Assembly: GCF_030053835.1 (NCBI RefSeq)
Contig: NZ_CP125655.1
Coordinates: forward strand, 2,852,001 to 2,916,000
DNA length: 64,000 nt
Source: Cellulomonas sp. ES6
GTDB taxonomy: Bacteria; Actinomycetota; Actinomycetes; Actinomycetales; Cellulomonadaceae
Direction of reading: 5' to 3'
The notes under the pieces: model-generated
The model's input: only the letters and a program-made list of their open reading frames with translations
Databases searched by the model: none
What the model was told of the DNA's origin: nothing
Shown here: positions 42,030-50,509 of the stretch, one piece after another
How the letters are laid out: every line of letters begins with the position of its first letter
Position numbering within the stretch: position 1 is the stretch's first letter
Translations under genes and position numbers: made by a program

Positions 42030-42922
42030 TGGCACCGTTGAGAGTCAAGGCTTCGCGTAGGTTCGGGACGCTCTCTCCGCTGCGCTATCCGGGCGGAAAG
42101 TCGGCCCTGGCAGGGTTGTTCGCCGACCTCATCGCCGACCTCGACCTGCGAGACGTGGTCTATGTCGAGCCGTATGCCGGAGGGGTTGGGGCTGGAATCG
42201 CCCTACTGCGCCAGGGCCTGGTCAGTCGTCTGGTAATCAACGACATCGACCCGGCCGTGTTCGCGTTCTGGACATCGGTTATCGAGCGTAACGAGGACTT
42301 CGTCGAGTGGGTGCGGACCGTGCCGCTCACACTGCAGGAGTGGATGCGCCAGCGCGAGGTGTACCGGGCCGGTGAGGCCGACCGGTTTGACCTGGGGCGG
42401 GCGTTCTTCTACCTCAACAGGACCAACCGGTCCGGGGTCCTCAATGCTGGGGTGATTGGCGGGAAGGCTCAGGCCGGGCGGTACAAGATCGACGCCAGGT
42501 TCAACCGCGACACCCTGGCCGAACGACTGCTCACCCTCGGCGGGCTCGCCGACGCGATCGAGGTGAGCGACCTCGACGGCCGATCGGTCATCCTCAAGTA
42601 CGGCGACCAGCCGTCGGCGTTCATGTACATCGACCCGCCGTACGTGCAGGCGGGATCACAGCTCTACCTGAACGCCTTCGACTCGCGAGACCACCAAGCA
42701 CTGGCTCAGATCGTCGCGCAGATCCCTCGTGCGGACTGGCTGATGACCTACGACCTCGCTCACCTGATCGAGCGCCTGTACGCAGGCCACTTCCAGGCGA
42801 CGCTCGACCTGAACTACTCCGCCCGGTACCCCGGGCGCGCGCAGGAGCTCGTGGTGGCCTCGCCTCGAGTGGGCGAGGCCCTCACTCGGCTGAGTGCGCC
42901 GGCGGTTGCAGCAGGCGCCTGA
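42026..42922 (+). CDS. D12-class (Dam-type) N6-adenine DNA methyltransferase
   Basis: 298 residues; GTG 42026 or ATG 42029 starts. Motifs in D12-class order: LRYPGGKSAL (binding loop), YVEPYAGGVGAGIALLR (motif I), NDIDP, and MYIDPPYV (DPPY motif IV). FFYLNRTNRSG is also typical of the class. It methylates adenine in a short, unknown sequence. No restriction endonuclease adjoins; instead the 3' end overlaps that of a ParB-like gene by 41 bases. Confidence 0.93.
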   Translation: MMAPLRVKASRRFGTLSPLRYPGGKSALAGLFADLIADLDLRDVVYVEPYAGGVGAGIALLRQGLVSRLVINDIDPAVFAFWTSVIERNEDFVEWVRTVPLTLQEWMRQREVYRAGEADRFDLGRAFFYLNRTNRSGVLNAGVIGGKAQAGRYKIDARFNRDTLAERLLTLGGLADAIEVSDLDGRSVILKYGDQPSAFMYIDPPYVQAGSQLYLNAFDSRDHQALAQIVAQIPRADWLMTYDLAHLIERLYAGHFQATLDLNYSARYPGRAQELVVASPRVGEALTRLSAPAVAAGA

Positions 42923-44384
42923 GGACCGGCTCGATCAGGCTGTACGCGTCTCGCACCTGCTGGGCGTCGACGACGAGTTCCGCGCTGTGCGACGCGATGT
43001 TGAACCAGGTCACGCTCCCAGGGACGTTCGACCCAGCGGACTGGATCCGAGCGATCGAGTGCTGCAACGGCTTGTGCTTGCCGTAGGTCTCGGCGACTCG
43101 CTTGAACACGACCTGAAGCTGGCCCTCGGCCGGTGTGCTAGTGGACTCAAAATGGAACTTGATCGTGGTCTCCAGCACCGATCGCAGCAGCATCGCCGCA
43201 GCGGCTGGGACCTGGGTGAGGTCGAGCTTCCTCAGCTCGTGGTATCGAAGCTGCAGGTTGCGTGAGGCGTGCGTCGCAAAGTCAAGGCCGGACAAGGACA
43301 GTGTCTTCTTGGTGTCGGGGTGGTTCGATCCGCGCGAGCCAGGCGTCGTCGTCGTTGACGCCGCACCGCCGCCAGGCGTGGTTGCAGTTCCGCTACCCCG
43401 GGACGGGTCGCCGCTGCCAGGGTCCCTCTCTGTGCTTTCGCCGGCTGTCTCGCTCGTTGTGGTTGACGTGGACGCCCCGACAGGTCGGTGTGCCACGGTT
43501 GCATGCGTGCCGTTGAGCTCGGCAACCAGGAAGTTGCGCTGTGGGTTGTCCCGCTTGAACTCGACCGAGCGAGTGTTCAAAGCGTTCGCCCGGAACCGAC
43601 TCATCAACAGTTCGACACCGGCGCGTTGGGTGGAGTTGAGCCCCGCCCCGATAGCTTCCGGCGTAGAGGAGGTGGGCAGCAGGCGTCCGTCACGGTCGAA
43701 AGCAACACCGATCGCACCAGCGATATCGGGCTTGTTATACGCGTACTCGAACGCCGACATTGTGAGCTTGCTCTTGACGTACTCGAGCAGGCTCGCGTCG
43801 GAGTACTTCACACCGGTCAGGAACTTGCGCATCGGGACCATCTTGAGGAACCGGACAATCTCCACGTCTGGGTACGCGCGCTTGAGATCATCGACGGTGG
43901 TCCCGTCTGCCAGAAGGGAGTAGTAGTAGTTCGCCTGCTGGTCCCGGCTCCACCGCTTTTTCGGCAGGCCCGTGTGCAGGCGTGCAATGTGAGGACGGGC
44001 GATCTCTCGTGACGGCGCCACAAGAACACGAATCGTGTCGGGCAGGTCGTTGGCCTCGATCGCGTACCGTTTGAGCAGTCGCTCGATCTCCGCCCTGTGG
44101 GACGGCACCAGGCCCGGTTCGTGAAGCGCCTTGAGCGCGCTGACTCGCCGGTTGCCCTCCAGAACGACGTGCGTGCCGTTCTCCTGGACCACGATCGGCA
44201 CCTCGTTGTCGAAGTACCCCTCACGGAGGATCAGTGTGGCGGCCTCCAACACGTCCTCTTCGGCGAACAGGTAGTTCAGCGCGGCTGCCTCGTCTTCGGG
44301 GCGGATCGGTACCCGGTAGTTGTCTAGGTCCAGCGCGAGGTCCTTGACCGGAACCTGGTCCATCGGCAACTGCTGGTAGGCCAC
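42882..44384 (-). CDS. ParB/Srx-like protein with helical C-terminal domain
   Basis: 500 residues from GTG 44384 (GGGA upstream). Residues 1-110 carry a ParB/sulfiredoxin-type domain: VPVKDLALDLDNYRVP, then GTHVVLEGNRRVSALKAL, the nucleotide-binding ExNRR box. The middle is helical (RWSRDQQANYYYSLLADGTT). A Ser/Thr/Gly linker (about 320-370) leads to a C-terminal helical domain with AAAMLLRSVLETTIKFHFES, which has the R-x(n)-E look of HEPN-like or Abi-associated domains. It is convergent with the methylase. A DNA-sensing or effector role in defence is inferred. Confidence 0.78.
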   Translation of the reverse strand: MAYQQLPMDQVPVKDLALDLDNYRVPIRPEDEAAALNYLFAEEDVLEAATLILREGYFDNEVPIVVQENGTHVVLEGNRRVSALKALHEPGLVPSHRAEIERLLKRYAIEANDLPDTIRVLVAPSREIARPHIARLHTGLPKKRWSRDQQANYYYSLLADGTTVDDLKRAYPDVEIVRFLKMVPMRKFLTGVKYSDASLLEYVKSKLTMSAFEYAYNKPDIAGAIGVAFDRDGRLLPTSSTPEAIGAGLNSTQRAGVELLMSRFRANALNTRSVEFKRDNPQRNFLVAELNGTHATVAHRPVGASTSTTTSETAGESTERDPGSGDPSRGSGTATTPGGGAASTTTTPGSRGSNHPDTKKTLSLSGLDFATHASRNLQLRYHELRKLDLTQVPAAAAMLLRSVLETTIKFHFESTSTPAEGQLQVVFKRVAETYGKHKPLQHSIARIQSAGSNVPGSVTWFNIASHSAELVVDAQQVRDAYSLIEPVLRRLLQPPAHSAE

Positions 44385-44798
44385 GTGATCTTCCCTTCGG
44401 CTCGACCGGAGCATCCCACAGCCCGGCGGGTGCGCGGGACACTTTGGCCAATCCCGCGACGAAAAGTGGTGTCACTTGGTGCCGAGCGCCTGAACCGGTT
44501 CCTGCGCGGAGACAGCCGGGTCACCGGCGCCCTGTTCGATCGGCTGGTCTCGTTGCGCGCTTGAGCAGGGTCGCCATCGCGGACGGAACCCGCTGGCTTC
44601 GGGTCACCGAGCTTCCGGGCACAGAAACGGCGAGCGGGCGTCCGGGCACATCGCCCGAACACCCGCTCGCCGCTATCGTGGCCTGTGGGTGGCCGACCTG
44701 ACGGTAAGGCCAGACACGGGTTGGGTTCCTGCCTCAGCGGGGGCCCGAGAAGGTCAGGAAGTAGACCCCGGTCTGGCGCCTCCCATCCGCGTCATCGG
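44385..44798. other. Intergenic stretch with a hairpin and a possible gene relic
   Basis: On the plus strand a short frame ending at 44564 reads RLNRFLRGDSRVTGALFDRL then VSLRA, protein-like but without a clear start, possibly the tail of a lost gene. The rest holds the hairpin at 44629-44671 and nothing else I can support. Confidence 0.4.
44629..44671 (-). terminator. Two-tier hairpin, probable terminator
   Basis: GGCGAGCGGG (44629-44638) pairs with CCCGCTCGCC (44662-44671), and inside it CGGGC and GCCCG around acatc form a second stem. It lies about 130 bases after the stop of the minus-strand secreted-protein gene. Confidence 0.6.
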
Positions 44799-45473
44799 TC
44801 AGAGACTGCTGATCCGGTAGTTGAAGGTCCAGGCCACGTCGGCCGTCCCGTTCACCCCCGCGACCTGAATCGGGAACGACACGGCACCGTTGAGCGTGTA
44901 GGCCGTGCTGTAGGCGTGGGTGGGGCAGGAACCGTGGAACAAGTACGCGGTCGTCACCCCGGTCTTGTGGTAGCTGCAGTTGCCCGGGGCCCGGCTGACG
45001 GTCGCGGTGGCGTTGCCGGTGGAGATCGCCTTGAGCGCCGGAGACAGGCTGTAGGCCCAGGCCAGGGAGCGGGTGTTACCGTACGTGACCTGCGAGCTGA
45101 AGATCCCGTTGGTGTCCGACTTCGAGTAGGACGGGGACGCCAGCGTGAAGGTCTTCGACCCGTACGAGATCGCCATCGGGGTGATGGTGCCGGGATCCGT
45201 CGCGTCGACGCAGCCATCGGTCGTCACGTCCGGGCCGGACGCGACGAGTTCGCCAGCGTCGTCCAGTGCGTAGGTGGCCGCGTCTCCTTCGAGCTTGATG
45301 GCGACGGCCTGGATGTAGGCGCAGTTCTGGGTCGATGACACCGACGCGATCGCTGACTCCGGCTCCGCGATCGTGTCTCCCGGATCGCTGGACGCCAGAG
45401 CAGTCGTTGCGGTCGACGTTGCCAGCATGGCGGCGCCGATCAAACCAGCGGCGATCCTCTTGCGTACCTTCAT
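44799..45473 (-). CDS. Secreted protein, unknown function
   Basis: 224 residues. ATG 45473 is preceded by AGGGGAAC. A classical signal peptide (KVRKRIAAGLIGAAMLATST, cleavage near ALAS) leads to a mature part rich in Thr/Ser/Ala with four Cys, including NCSYHKTG and GSCPTHAYS, likely two disulfides, and a beta-rich C-terminus (GTADVAWTFNYRISSL). It resembles small exported proteins of actinobacteria but no named family. Monocistronic. Confidence 0.75.
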   Translation of the reverse strand: MKVRKRIAAGLIGAAMLATSTATTALASSDPGDTIAEPESAIASVSSTQNCAYIQAVAIKLEGDAATYALDDAGELVASGPDVTTDGCVDATDPGTITPMAISYGSKTFTLASPSYSKSDTNGIFSSQVTYGNTRSLAWAYSLSPALKAISTGNATATVSRAPGNCSYHKTGVTTAYLFHGSCPTHAYSTAYTLNGAVSFPIQVAGVNGTADVAWTFNYRISSL

Positions 45474-46172
45474 GTTCCCCTGCATTTCTGGCTCTGACCG
45501 TTGGGTCTGGCCTGTGGTGTGCGGGCGACGATGACGCTACTCGCGGCGAAACGGAAGGGGTCGGCGACGACTTCCGGACCTGAGGCACGGCGGATGGGAC
45601 CGCGCGCGCGACAGGACGATCGGTTCTCTCGACGAGGCTCTCGCGAGGACGGCTGCTCGCCGTCGAGGCGCCGTGGACGTCGAGCACGGTCGGCCGGACT
45701 CAGCCGGACACGATGCGCGTGGTCAGGCCGGCGCCCGACCGCGGAGTCGGCGCGCCCCACGTTCTCATCGGCCACACTGCACCCCCTGCGCGCGGATGCT
45801 CGATGGTTAGCCGCCCGCTGCTGAGCGACAGTGTTGCACCCGTCGCATCTGCGATGTGTGCGATTCGGCAGGCTTCCGAGCACAGGTCGCCTACGGATGC
45901 ATCTGGGGTCCGGCTTGGCGGCGCTTCGGGGTCAGTCGCAGGGCGTACCGACGCCAAGCCCACGCCTTGGTAGCCAGCGGTGCCCGGGTCTGCTGTATGA
46001 GTAGGTGACAGGCGGTCTCAGGCGGCTAAGGAGCACCGAGGAAGCGAAGGGTGCTCGCCGCGGCGTCCTCATCGCCATCGCCGTGCGTGATGCCGCTCCC
46101 ACGGGTGCCTCGTGTCCCGCCGGGCGGGCCGTTCGCGACCTCACGCGTCGTTGCGAAGCGCGGAAGGGTCGA
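45474..46172. other. 700-bp gap without a supportable gene
   Basis: The frames here give Arg/Pro-rich translations on both strands. A minus-strand frame around 45700-45963 contains CSEACRIAHIADATGATLSL but lacks a ribosome site and typical composition. This looks like the boundary between accessory DNA and the conserved chromosome starting at about 46.1 kb. Confidence 0.45.
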
Positions 46173-46448
46173 TCAGCCCGTCCGGCCCTCGAGCGCCTTC
46201 GCCAGCTTCCTGCGGGGCAGCCGACCGGAGGAGAAGTACCGCCCGTCGAGCAGGACCAGCGGGTTCATGGCCGGCCGGTGCTCGGCGACGAGGGCGCGGC
46301 CGGCGTCGCTGTCGATGTCGACGACGCGGACCAGCAGCGGGGTCTGCTCGGCCAGGGCCGCCAGGGCGTGCTTCGCGTCGTCGCAGAAGTGGCAGGCGGG
46401 GGCCTGCACGACGGTGATGACGGGCAGGTCGGGGGGAGTGGTGGGCAC
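46173..46448 (-). CDS. Glutaredoxin-like (DUF836-type) small redox protein
   Basis: 91 residues from GTG 46448 with GAGGAGG upstream. ITVVQAPACHFCDDAKHALA has a CxxC (CHFC), then VRVVDIDSDAGRALVAEHRP, AMNPLVLLDGRYFSSGRLPR and KLAKALE, matching the glutaredoxin-like fold with a cis-Pro-like NPLVL. It likely handles thiol-disulfide exchange in the cytoplasm. Its neighbours (CcdA-like, redoxin) suggest a shared thiol or metal-stress theme. Confidence 0.85.
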   Translation of the reverse strand: MPTTPPDLPVITVVQAPACHFCDDAKHALAALAEQTPLLVRVVDIDSDAGRALVAEHRPAMNPLVLLDGRYFSSGRLPRRKLAKALEGRTG

Positions 46449-46757
46449 GGGTCCTCCTCGGGTCGGGTCGTCTCGTGCACGACGGCGGGTGCCGCCACGC
46501 GGGGGTCGGTGGCGTCGCGGTCCTCGCCGTCGTCGCGCGGGCCGACCGCCGGACGGCCCGGCGCCGGGGAGCCACCGGCGGGCCCACCACAGCACCCCGG
46601 CGATCGCGAGGGCGGCGAGGGGACGGCCGGCGGGGAGCCGGCACGGCCACGGTCCCGCGGGCGGGTTGAGGGGACCCCGCGACGACGGTTGACCTCCGAT
46701 CAAGGTTCGGTGAAGACGCCGACCGGCACCCCGCTCCCGCCCGACGCCGACGACACA
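46449..46757. promoter_or_regulatory. Divergent control region of glutaredoxin and two-component genes
   Basis: 309 bases separate the two divergent genes. GTTCGGTGAAG (46705-46715) is, in reverse complement, nearly the CTTCACCGGAAC found at 48649-48660 in front of the CcdA-like gene, one base longer. It is therefore a candidate binding site for the response regulator. No further gene is supported here. Confidence 0.4.
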
Positions 46758-47489
46758 ATGGCCGGCATGAGACCTCCTGCCGCCCTGCGCGCCGTGGTCG
46801 TCGACGACGAGCGGCCGCTCGCCGCCGTGGTCGGCGGCTACCTCGAGCGCGAGGGCTTCGAGGTCACGCTGTGCCACCACGGGGCGGGGGCGGTCGACGT
46901 GCTCCGCGAGGTCGACCCGGACGTGGTGGTGCTCGACCTGGGGCTCCCGGGCCTCGACGGCATCGAGGTGTGCCGGCGGCTGCGGACGTTCTCCGACTGC
47001 TACGTGGTGATGCTGACCGCGCGCAGCGACGAGGTCGACACCCTCATCGGCCTGTCGGTCGGCGCCGACGACTACATGAGCAAGCCGTTCAGCCCCCGGG
47101 AGCTCGTCGCGCGGATCCGCGTGATGCTGCGCCGGCCCCGGCGGCCGGCACCCTCCGTGTCGGATGCCGTGCCCGCGCCGGACGAGCACGTCCTCACGAT
47201 CGGGGGGCTGCGGCTGGACCTCGGTGCCCGCGAGGTCGACGTGGACGGTGAGCGCGCCCTGCTCACCCGCCTGGAGTTCGACGTGCTCGCGACCCTCGCC
47301 TCGCGTCCCGGCCTCGTGTTCTCGCGACCCGCCCTGATCCGCGCGGTCTGGGGTGAGGGCTGGGTCGGCGACGAGCACCTGGTCGACGTCCACGTCCTGC
47401 ACGTGCGCCGCAAGCTGGGGGACACCGCGCAGCAGCAGCGGTTCGTGCGCACCGTGCGCGGCGTCGGCTACCGGATGGGCCCGGGGTGA
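46758..47489 (+). CDS. OmpR/PhoB-family response regulator
   Basis: 243 residues (ATG 46758; ATG 46767 possible). Receiver domain: VVVDDERPLAAVVGGYLE, phospho-Asp in DVVVLDLGLPGLDG, Thr in VMLTARS, Lys in YMSKPFSPREL. The C-terminal winged helix (about 145-240) ends VRTVRGVGYRMGPG. It couples to the histidine kinase by GTGA. Likely target: itself and the downstream thiol/metal operon. Confidence 0.95.
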   Translation: MAGMRPPAALRAVVVDDERPLAAVVGGYLEREGFEVTLCHHGAGAVDVLREVDPDVVVLDLGLPGLDGIEVCRRLRTFSDCYVVMLTARSDEVDTLIGLSVGADDYMSKPFSPRELVARIRVMLRRPRRPAPSVSDAVPAPDEHVLTIGGLRLDLGAREVDVDGERALLTRLEFDVLATLASRPGLVFSRPALIRAVWGEGWVGDEHLVDVHVLHVRRKLGDTAQQQRFVRTVRGVGYRMGPG

Positions 47490-48634
47490 GCACCCGCGGC
47501 GCGATCGGCCCGGGCACGCTCGGCCGGCGCCTGCTGGTCTCGATCGCCCTGGTGCTCCTCGCGGCGGCGGTCACCGCCTGGGTCGTGGCGACCCTCGTCG
47601 GACCGGCCCTCTTCCACGAGCACCTGGTCCGGGCCGGCATCGAGGACCACGAGCTCGCCGACCTGCACGTCGAGGAGGCGTTCCGGTCGGCGAGCACCCT
47701 GGCTCTCGCCTTGGCGCTGGTGGTGGCCGGTGCGACCGCGCTGGCGGTCAGCGTGCTGCTCACCCGCCGCGTCGGGCGCTCCGTGGCGCAGATGTCCCGC
47801 GCGGCGGCCCAGGTGGGTGCCGGGCGCTTCGACGCCCGCGTCCCGCTGCCGGGGATCGGCACCGAGTTCGACACGCTGGCCTCCGCTTTCAACACCATGG
47901 CTGCGCACCTGGAGGACGACGCGCGGCTGCGCGACCGGCTGATCGCCGACGTCGCGCACGAGCTGCGGACCCCGGCGGCGACCATCGCCGCGTACGTCGA
48001 GGCGGTCGAGGACGGAGTGCGCGTGCTCGACGCCGAGACCGTCGCCGTGCTGCGCGACCAGGCGGAGCGGCTCGCCCGGCTGGCGCGGGACCTCGCGGCG
48101 GTGACCCGCGCCGAGAGCGGCGAGCTCGACCTGCTGCTGACCGACGTCCCGGCCGCCGCCCTCCTGGACGCCGCGGCGCTGGCCGGGCGCGAACGCGCCG
48201 ACTCCGCCGGCGTGCGCATCGAGGTGCAGGCGGCGCCCGACGCCGGGACGGTCCGGGTCGACCGGGTCCGGCTCGCGCAGGTCCTCGACAACCTCGTCGT
48301 CAACGCGGTCCGGCACACGCCGGCCGGAGGGACCGTCACGCTGCGCACCGCCCGGAGCACGCCGGACACCGTCGAGCTGGTGGTCGCCGACACCGGTGAG
48401 GGGATCCCCGCCGCGGACCTGGAGCACGTCTTCGAGCGGTTCTACCGGGTCGGCAGCGCGCGCGACCGCGGTCGCGGCGGGTCCGGTGTCGGCCTCGCGA
48501 TCTGCCGCGCGCTCGTGCACGCCCACCACGGGTCGATCCGCGCCGCCTCCGACGGCACCGGCCGCGGCGCGACGTTCACCGTCCGGCTCCCCGCCGCCCT
48601 GCCCTCCGTGCCCCGCGCCACCACCCCCGGGTGA
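47486..48634 (+). CDS. Sensor histidine kinase
   Basis: 382 residues: span about 15-42, short extracellular loop (about 43-70) with HEHLVRAGIEDHELADLHVE, second span (about 72-94), HAMP, HisKA with LIADVAHELRTPAATIAA (phospho-His), then HATPase motifs LDNLVVNAVRHTP (N box), VADTGEGIP (G1), VFERFYR (F) and GSGVGLAI (G2). The His/Asp/Glu-rich sensor loop could bind metal ions; that is inference. Confidence 0.95.
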   Translation: MSTRGAIGPGTLGRRLLVSIALVLLAAAVTAWVVATLVGPALFHEHLVRAGIEDHELADLHVEEAFRSASTLALALALVVAGATALAVSVLLTRRVGRSVAQMSRAAAQVGAGRFDARVPLPGIGTEFDTLASAFNTMAAHLEDDARLRDRLIADVAHELRTPAATIAAYVEAVEDGVRVLDAETVAVLRDQAERLARLARDLAAVTRAESGELDLLLTDVPAAALLDAAALAGRERADSAGVRIEVQAAPDAGTVRVDRVRLAQVLDNLVVNAVRHTPAGGTVTLRTARSTPDTVELVVADTGEGIPAADLEHVFERFYRVGSARDRGRGGSGVGLAICRALVHAHHGSIRAASDGTGRGATFTVRLPAALPSVPRATTPG

Positions 48635-48710
48635 GCCGCGCCCCGAGCCTTCACCGGAACTCAACGCGGCCCTGACCGCCGCACAAGAACCGGGCGGCAC
48701 CGTGGGAGGC

Positions 48711-48845
48711 ATGCTCGACATCCCCGGAGCGCCCCGCGGCGCGCTCCTCCCGCGCGTCACGGTGGCCCGCCCGACCGGCCGGTGCGACGGCGCGTCGCGG
48801 ACGCCCGGACGCGGCGGCGGCGTCCCCCTCGCGGCGGTGCGCTGA
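48711..48845 (+). CDS. Possible 44-aa leader peptide before CcdA-like gene
   Basis: ATG 48711 opens a 44-codon frame that ends in a TGATG overlap with the CcdA-like start. The product is basic with one Cys (RVTVARPTGRCDGASRTPGR). GGGAGG precedes it but only one base from the ATG. The coupling suggests translation, the composition does not; low certainty. Confidence 0.35.
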   Translation: MLDIPGAPRGALLPRVTVARPTGRCDGASRTPGRGGGVPLAAVR

Positions 48846-49813
48846 TGGGGTCCCAGCTGCTGACCACCGGCAGCGTCCTGGCCGCGTTCTTCGCCGGCGG
48901 CGTCGCCCTGTTCGCGCCCTGCTGCATCGTGTTCCTGGCGCCCTCCTACCTCGCCGGTGCGGTGAAGAACCGCCGCTGGCGGCTGCTGCCCCTGACCTTC
49001 GTGTTCGCGGCGGGCCTGGCCACGGTGCTGCTGCCGATCACCCTCGGCGTCAGCATGGTCGCCGGGGCGATCGCCCGGTACCACGCGCCCCTGTACTACG
49101 CGGGCGGCGCCCTGATGCTCGCTCTGGCGGCCCTGGCCGTCTCGGGACGGATGTGGTCGCTGCCGAGCGCGCTGCGCACCCCGGACACCCGCCGCGGCGA
49201 CACCGGCAGCTTCTACGCGCTCGGGGTGTTCTCCGGCATCGCGTCCAGCTGCTGCGCACCCGTCCTGGCCGGGGTGATGACGCTGTCGGCCCTGTCCGGG
49301 TCACCCGCGGGCGGGCTGCTCCTGGGGCTCGCGTACGTGTTCGGGATGGTGTTCCCGCTGTTCGTGATGGCCCTGATCTGGGACAAGGCCCGGCTGCGCG
49401 ACCGCCGCTGGACCAGCCCCCGGCCCGTCCGTGTGCGCCTGGCCGGGCGCTCCCTGGTGACGAGCTCGCTGAACATCGCGGTCGCGGTCGGCTTCACCGT
49501 CATGGGGGTCGCCGTGATCCTGCTGGCCGGCAGCCCCGACATGACCCGGGGCACCGAGGCGCAGGCGGCGATCGGCCGTGGCCTGACCGCGGTGTTCTCG
49601 CGGTTCGAGGACTGGACCTCACCCGTCCCCGAACCGGTGCTCGGGCTCGCGCTCGTGGCCCTCGCCGCGCTGTTCGTCTGGGCGACCCTGTCCGAGCGAC
49701 GACGCCCCGGGACGCCCCCGCCCGCCGCCGGGACCGCGCCCGACGACCACCCCGAGCCGCACGCCGCGGCGGGGACCGGCTGCCACGGCGAGCACGAAGG
49801 AGCCGCACGATGA
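48845..49813 (+). CDS. CcdA/DsbD-like thiol-disulfide transporter membrane protein
   Basis: 322 residues, eight or so hydrophobic segments. Paired Cys sites FAPCCIVFLAPSYLAG (about residue 25) and ASSCCAPVLAGV (about 137) lie in the first halves of two membrane repeats, the CcdA/DsbD arrangement but with CC where CcdA has single Cys. The C-terminus is His/Gly-rich (HPEPHAAAGTGCHGEHEG), possibly metal binding. It overlaps the redoxin gene (ATGA). Probably moves electrons across the membrane to the redoxin, or handles metals with DUF305. Confidence 0.88.
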   Translation: MGSQLLTTGSVLAAFFAGGVALFAPCCIVFLAPSYLAGAVKNRRWRLLPLTFVFAAGLATVLLPITLGVSMVAGAIARYHAPLYYAGGALMLALAALAVSGRMWSLPSALRTPDTRRGDTGSFYALGVFSGIASSCCAPVLAGVMTLSALSGSPAGGLLLGLAYVFGMVFPLFVMALIWDKARLRDRRWTSPRPVRVRLAGRSLVTSSLNIAVAVGFTVMGVAVILLAGSPDMTRGTEAQAAIGRGLTAVFSRFEDWTSPVPEPVLGLALVALAALFVWATLSERRRPGTPPPAAGTAPDDHPEPHAAAGTGCHGEHEGAAR

Positions 49814-50436
49814 CGTCCGCCAAGGTCGCCCGGGAGCAGCGGGCCGTCGCCCTCGCGCAGGTCCACGAGGACCAGCGCCGTCACAGCAGGCGGCGCAGGC
49901 TCGTCATGGCCGCCGCGTCGGCGCTGGTGGTCGTGCTGCTCGTGGCCGTCGTGACCGCGGCCCTGCTCAGCGCCCGGGAGACGACCGCCGAGGACCTCGG
50001 GCCGGCACCGGACTTCACGCTGCGGGCCACCGACGGCTCGAGCGTCAGCCTCGCGGACTTCCGCGGCTCACCGGTCGTCCTGTACTTCAACGAGGGCGCC
50101 GGCTGCGGGTCGTGCCTGCAGCAGATGGGCGAGATCGAGAAGGACCCCGCGTTCGCCGAGGCGGGGATCGCCGTGCTGCCGATCGTGATGAACACCGCCG
50201 AGCAGATCAGCGCCGACATGGCGACGTACGGCGTCACCACGCCGTTCCTCCTCGACGACGGCACCGTCTCCGAGGAGTACGGGACCCTCGGCACCGGCAT
50301 GCACGAGGGGCTGCCCGGGCACAGCTTCGTCCTGGTCGACGCCGACGGCCGCCGCGCGTGGTCCGGCAGCTACCCGTCCATGTGGCTCGCGCCCCAGGAC
50401 CTGCTCGAGGAGGTCCAGGCCCGGCTGCCCGGCTGA
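49810..50436 (+). CDS. Membrane-anchored TlpA/AhpC-TSA-type redoxin
   Basis: 208 residues: basic N-terminus, one span (about 32-54), then a thioredoxin-fold domain with APDFTLRATDGSSVSLADFR, VVLYFNEGAGCGSCLQQM (CGSC redox pair), NTAEQISADMATYGVTTPFL and GLPGHSFVLVDADGR. It should reduce or oxidise thiols outside the membrane, receiving electrons from the CcdA-like partner encoded just upstream. Confidence 0.9.
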   Translation: MTSAKVAREQRAVALAQVHEDQRRHSRRRRLVMAAASALVVVLLVAVVTAALLSARETTAEDLGPAPDFTLRATDGSSVSLADFRGSPVVLYFNEGAGCGSCLQQMGEIEKDPAFAEAGIAVLPIVMNTAEQISADMATYGVTTPFLLDDGTVSEEYGTLGTGMHEGLPGHSFVLVDADGRRAWSGSYPSMWLAPQDLLEEVQARLPG

Positions 50437-50509
50437 CACCACCCACCGACCGGCACGACCACGCCCGTCCCGACCCCCGACGGGCACCCGCCGACCGAGG
50501 AGCGATCCG

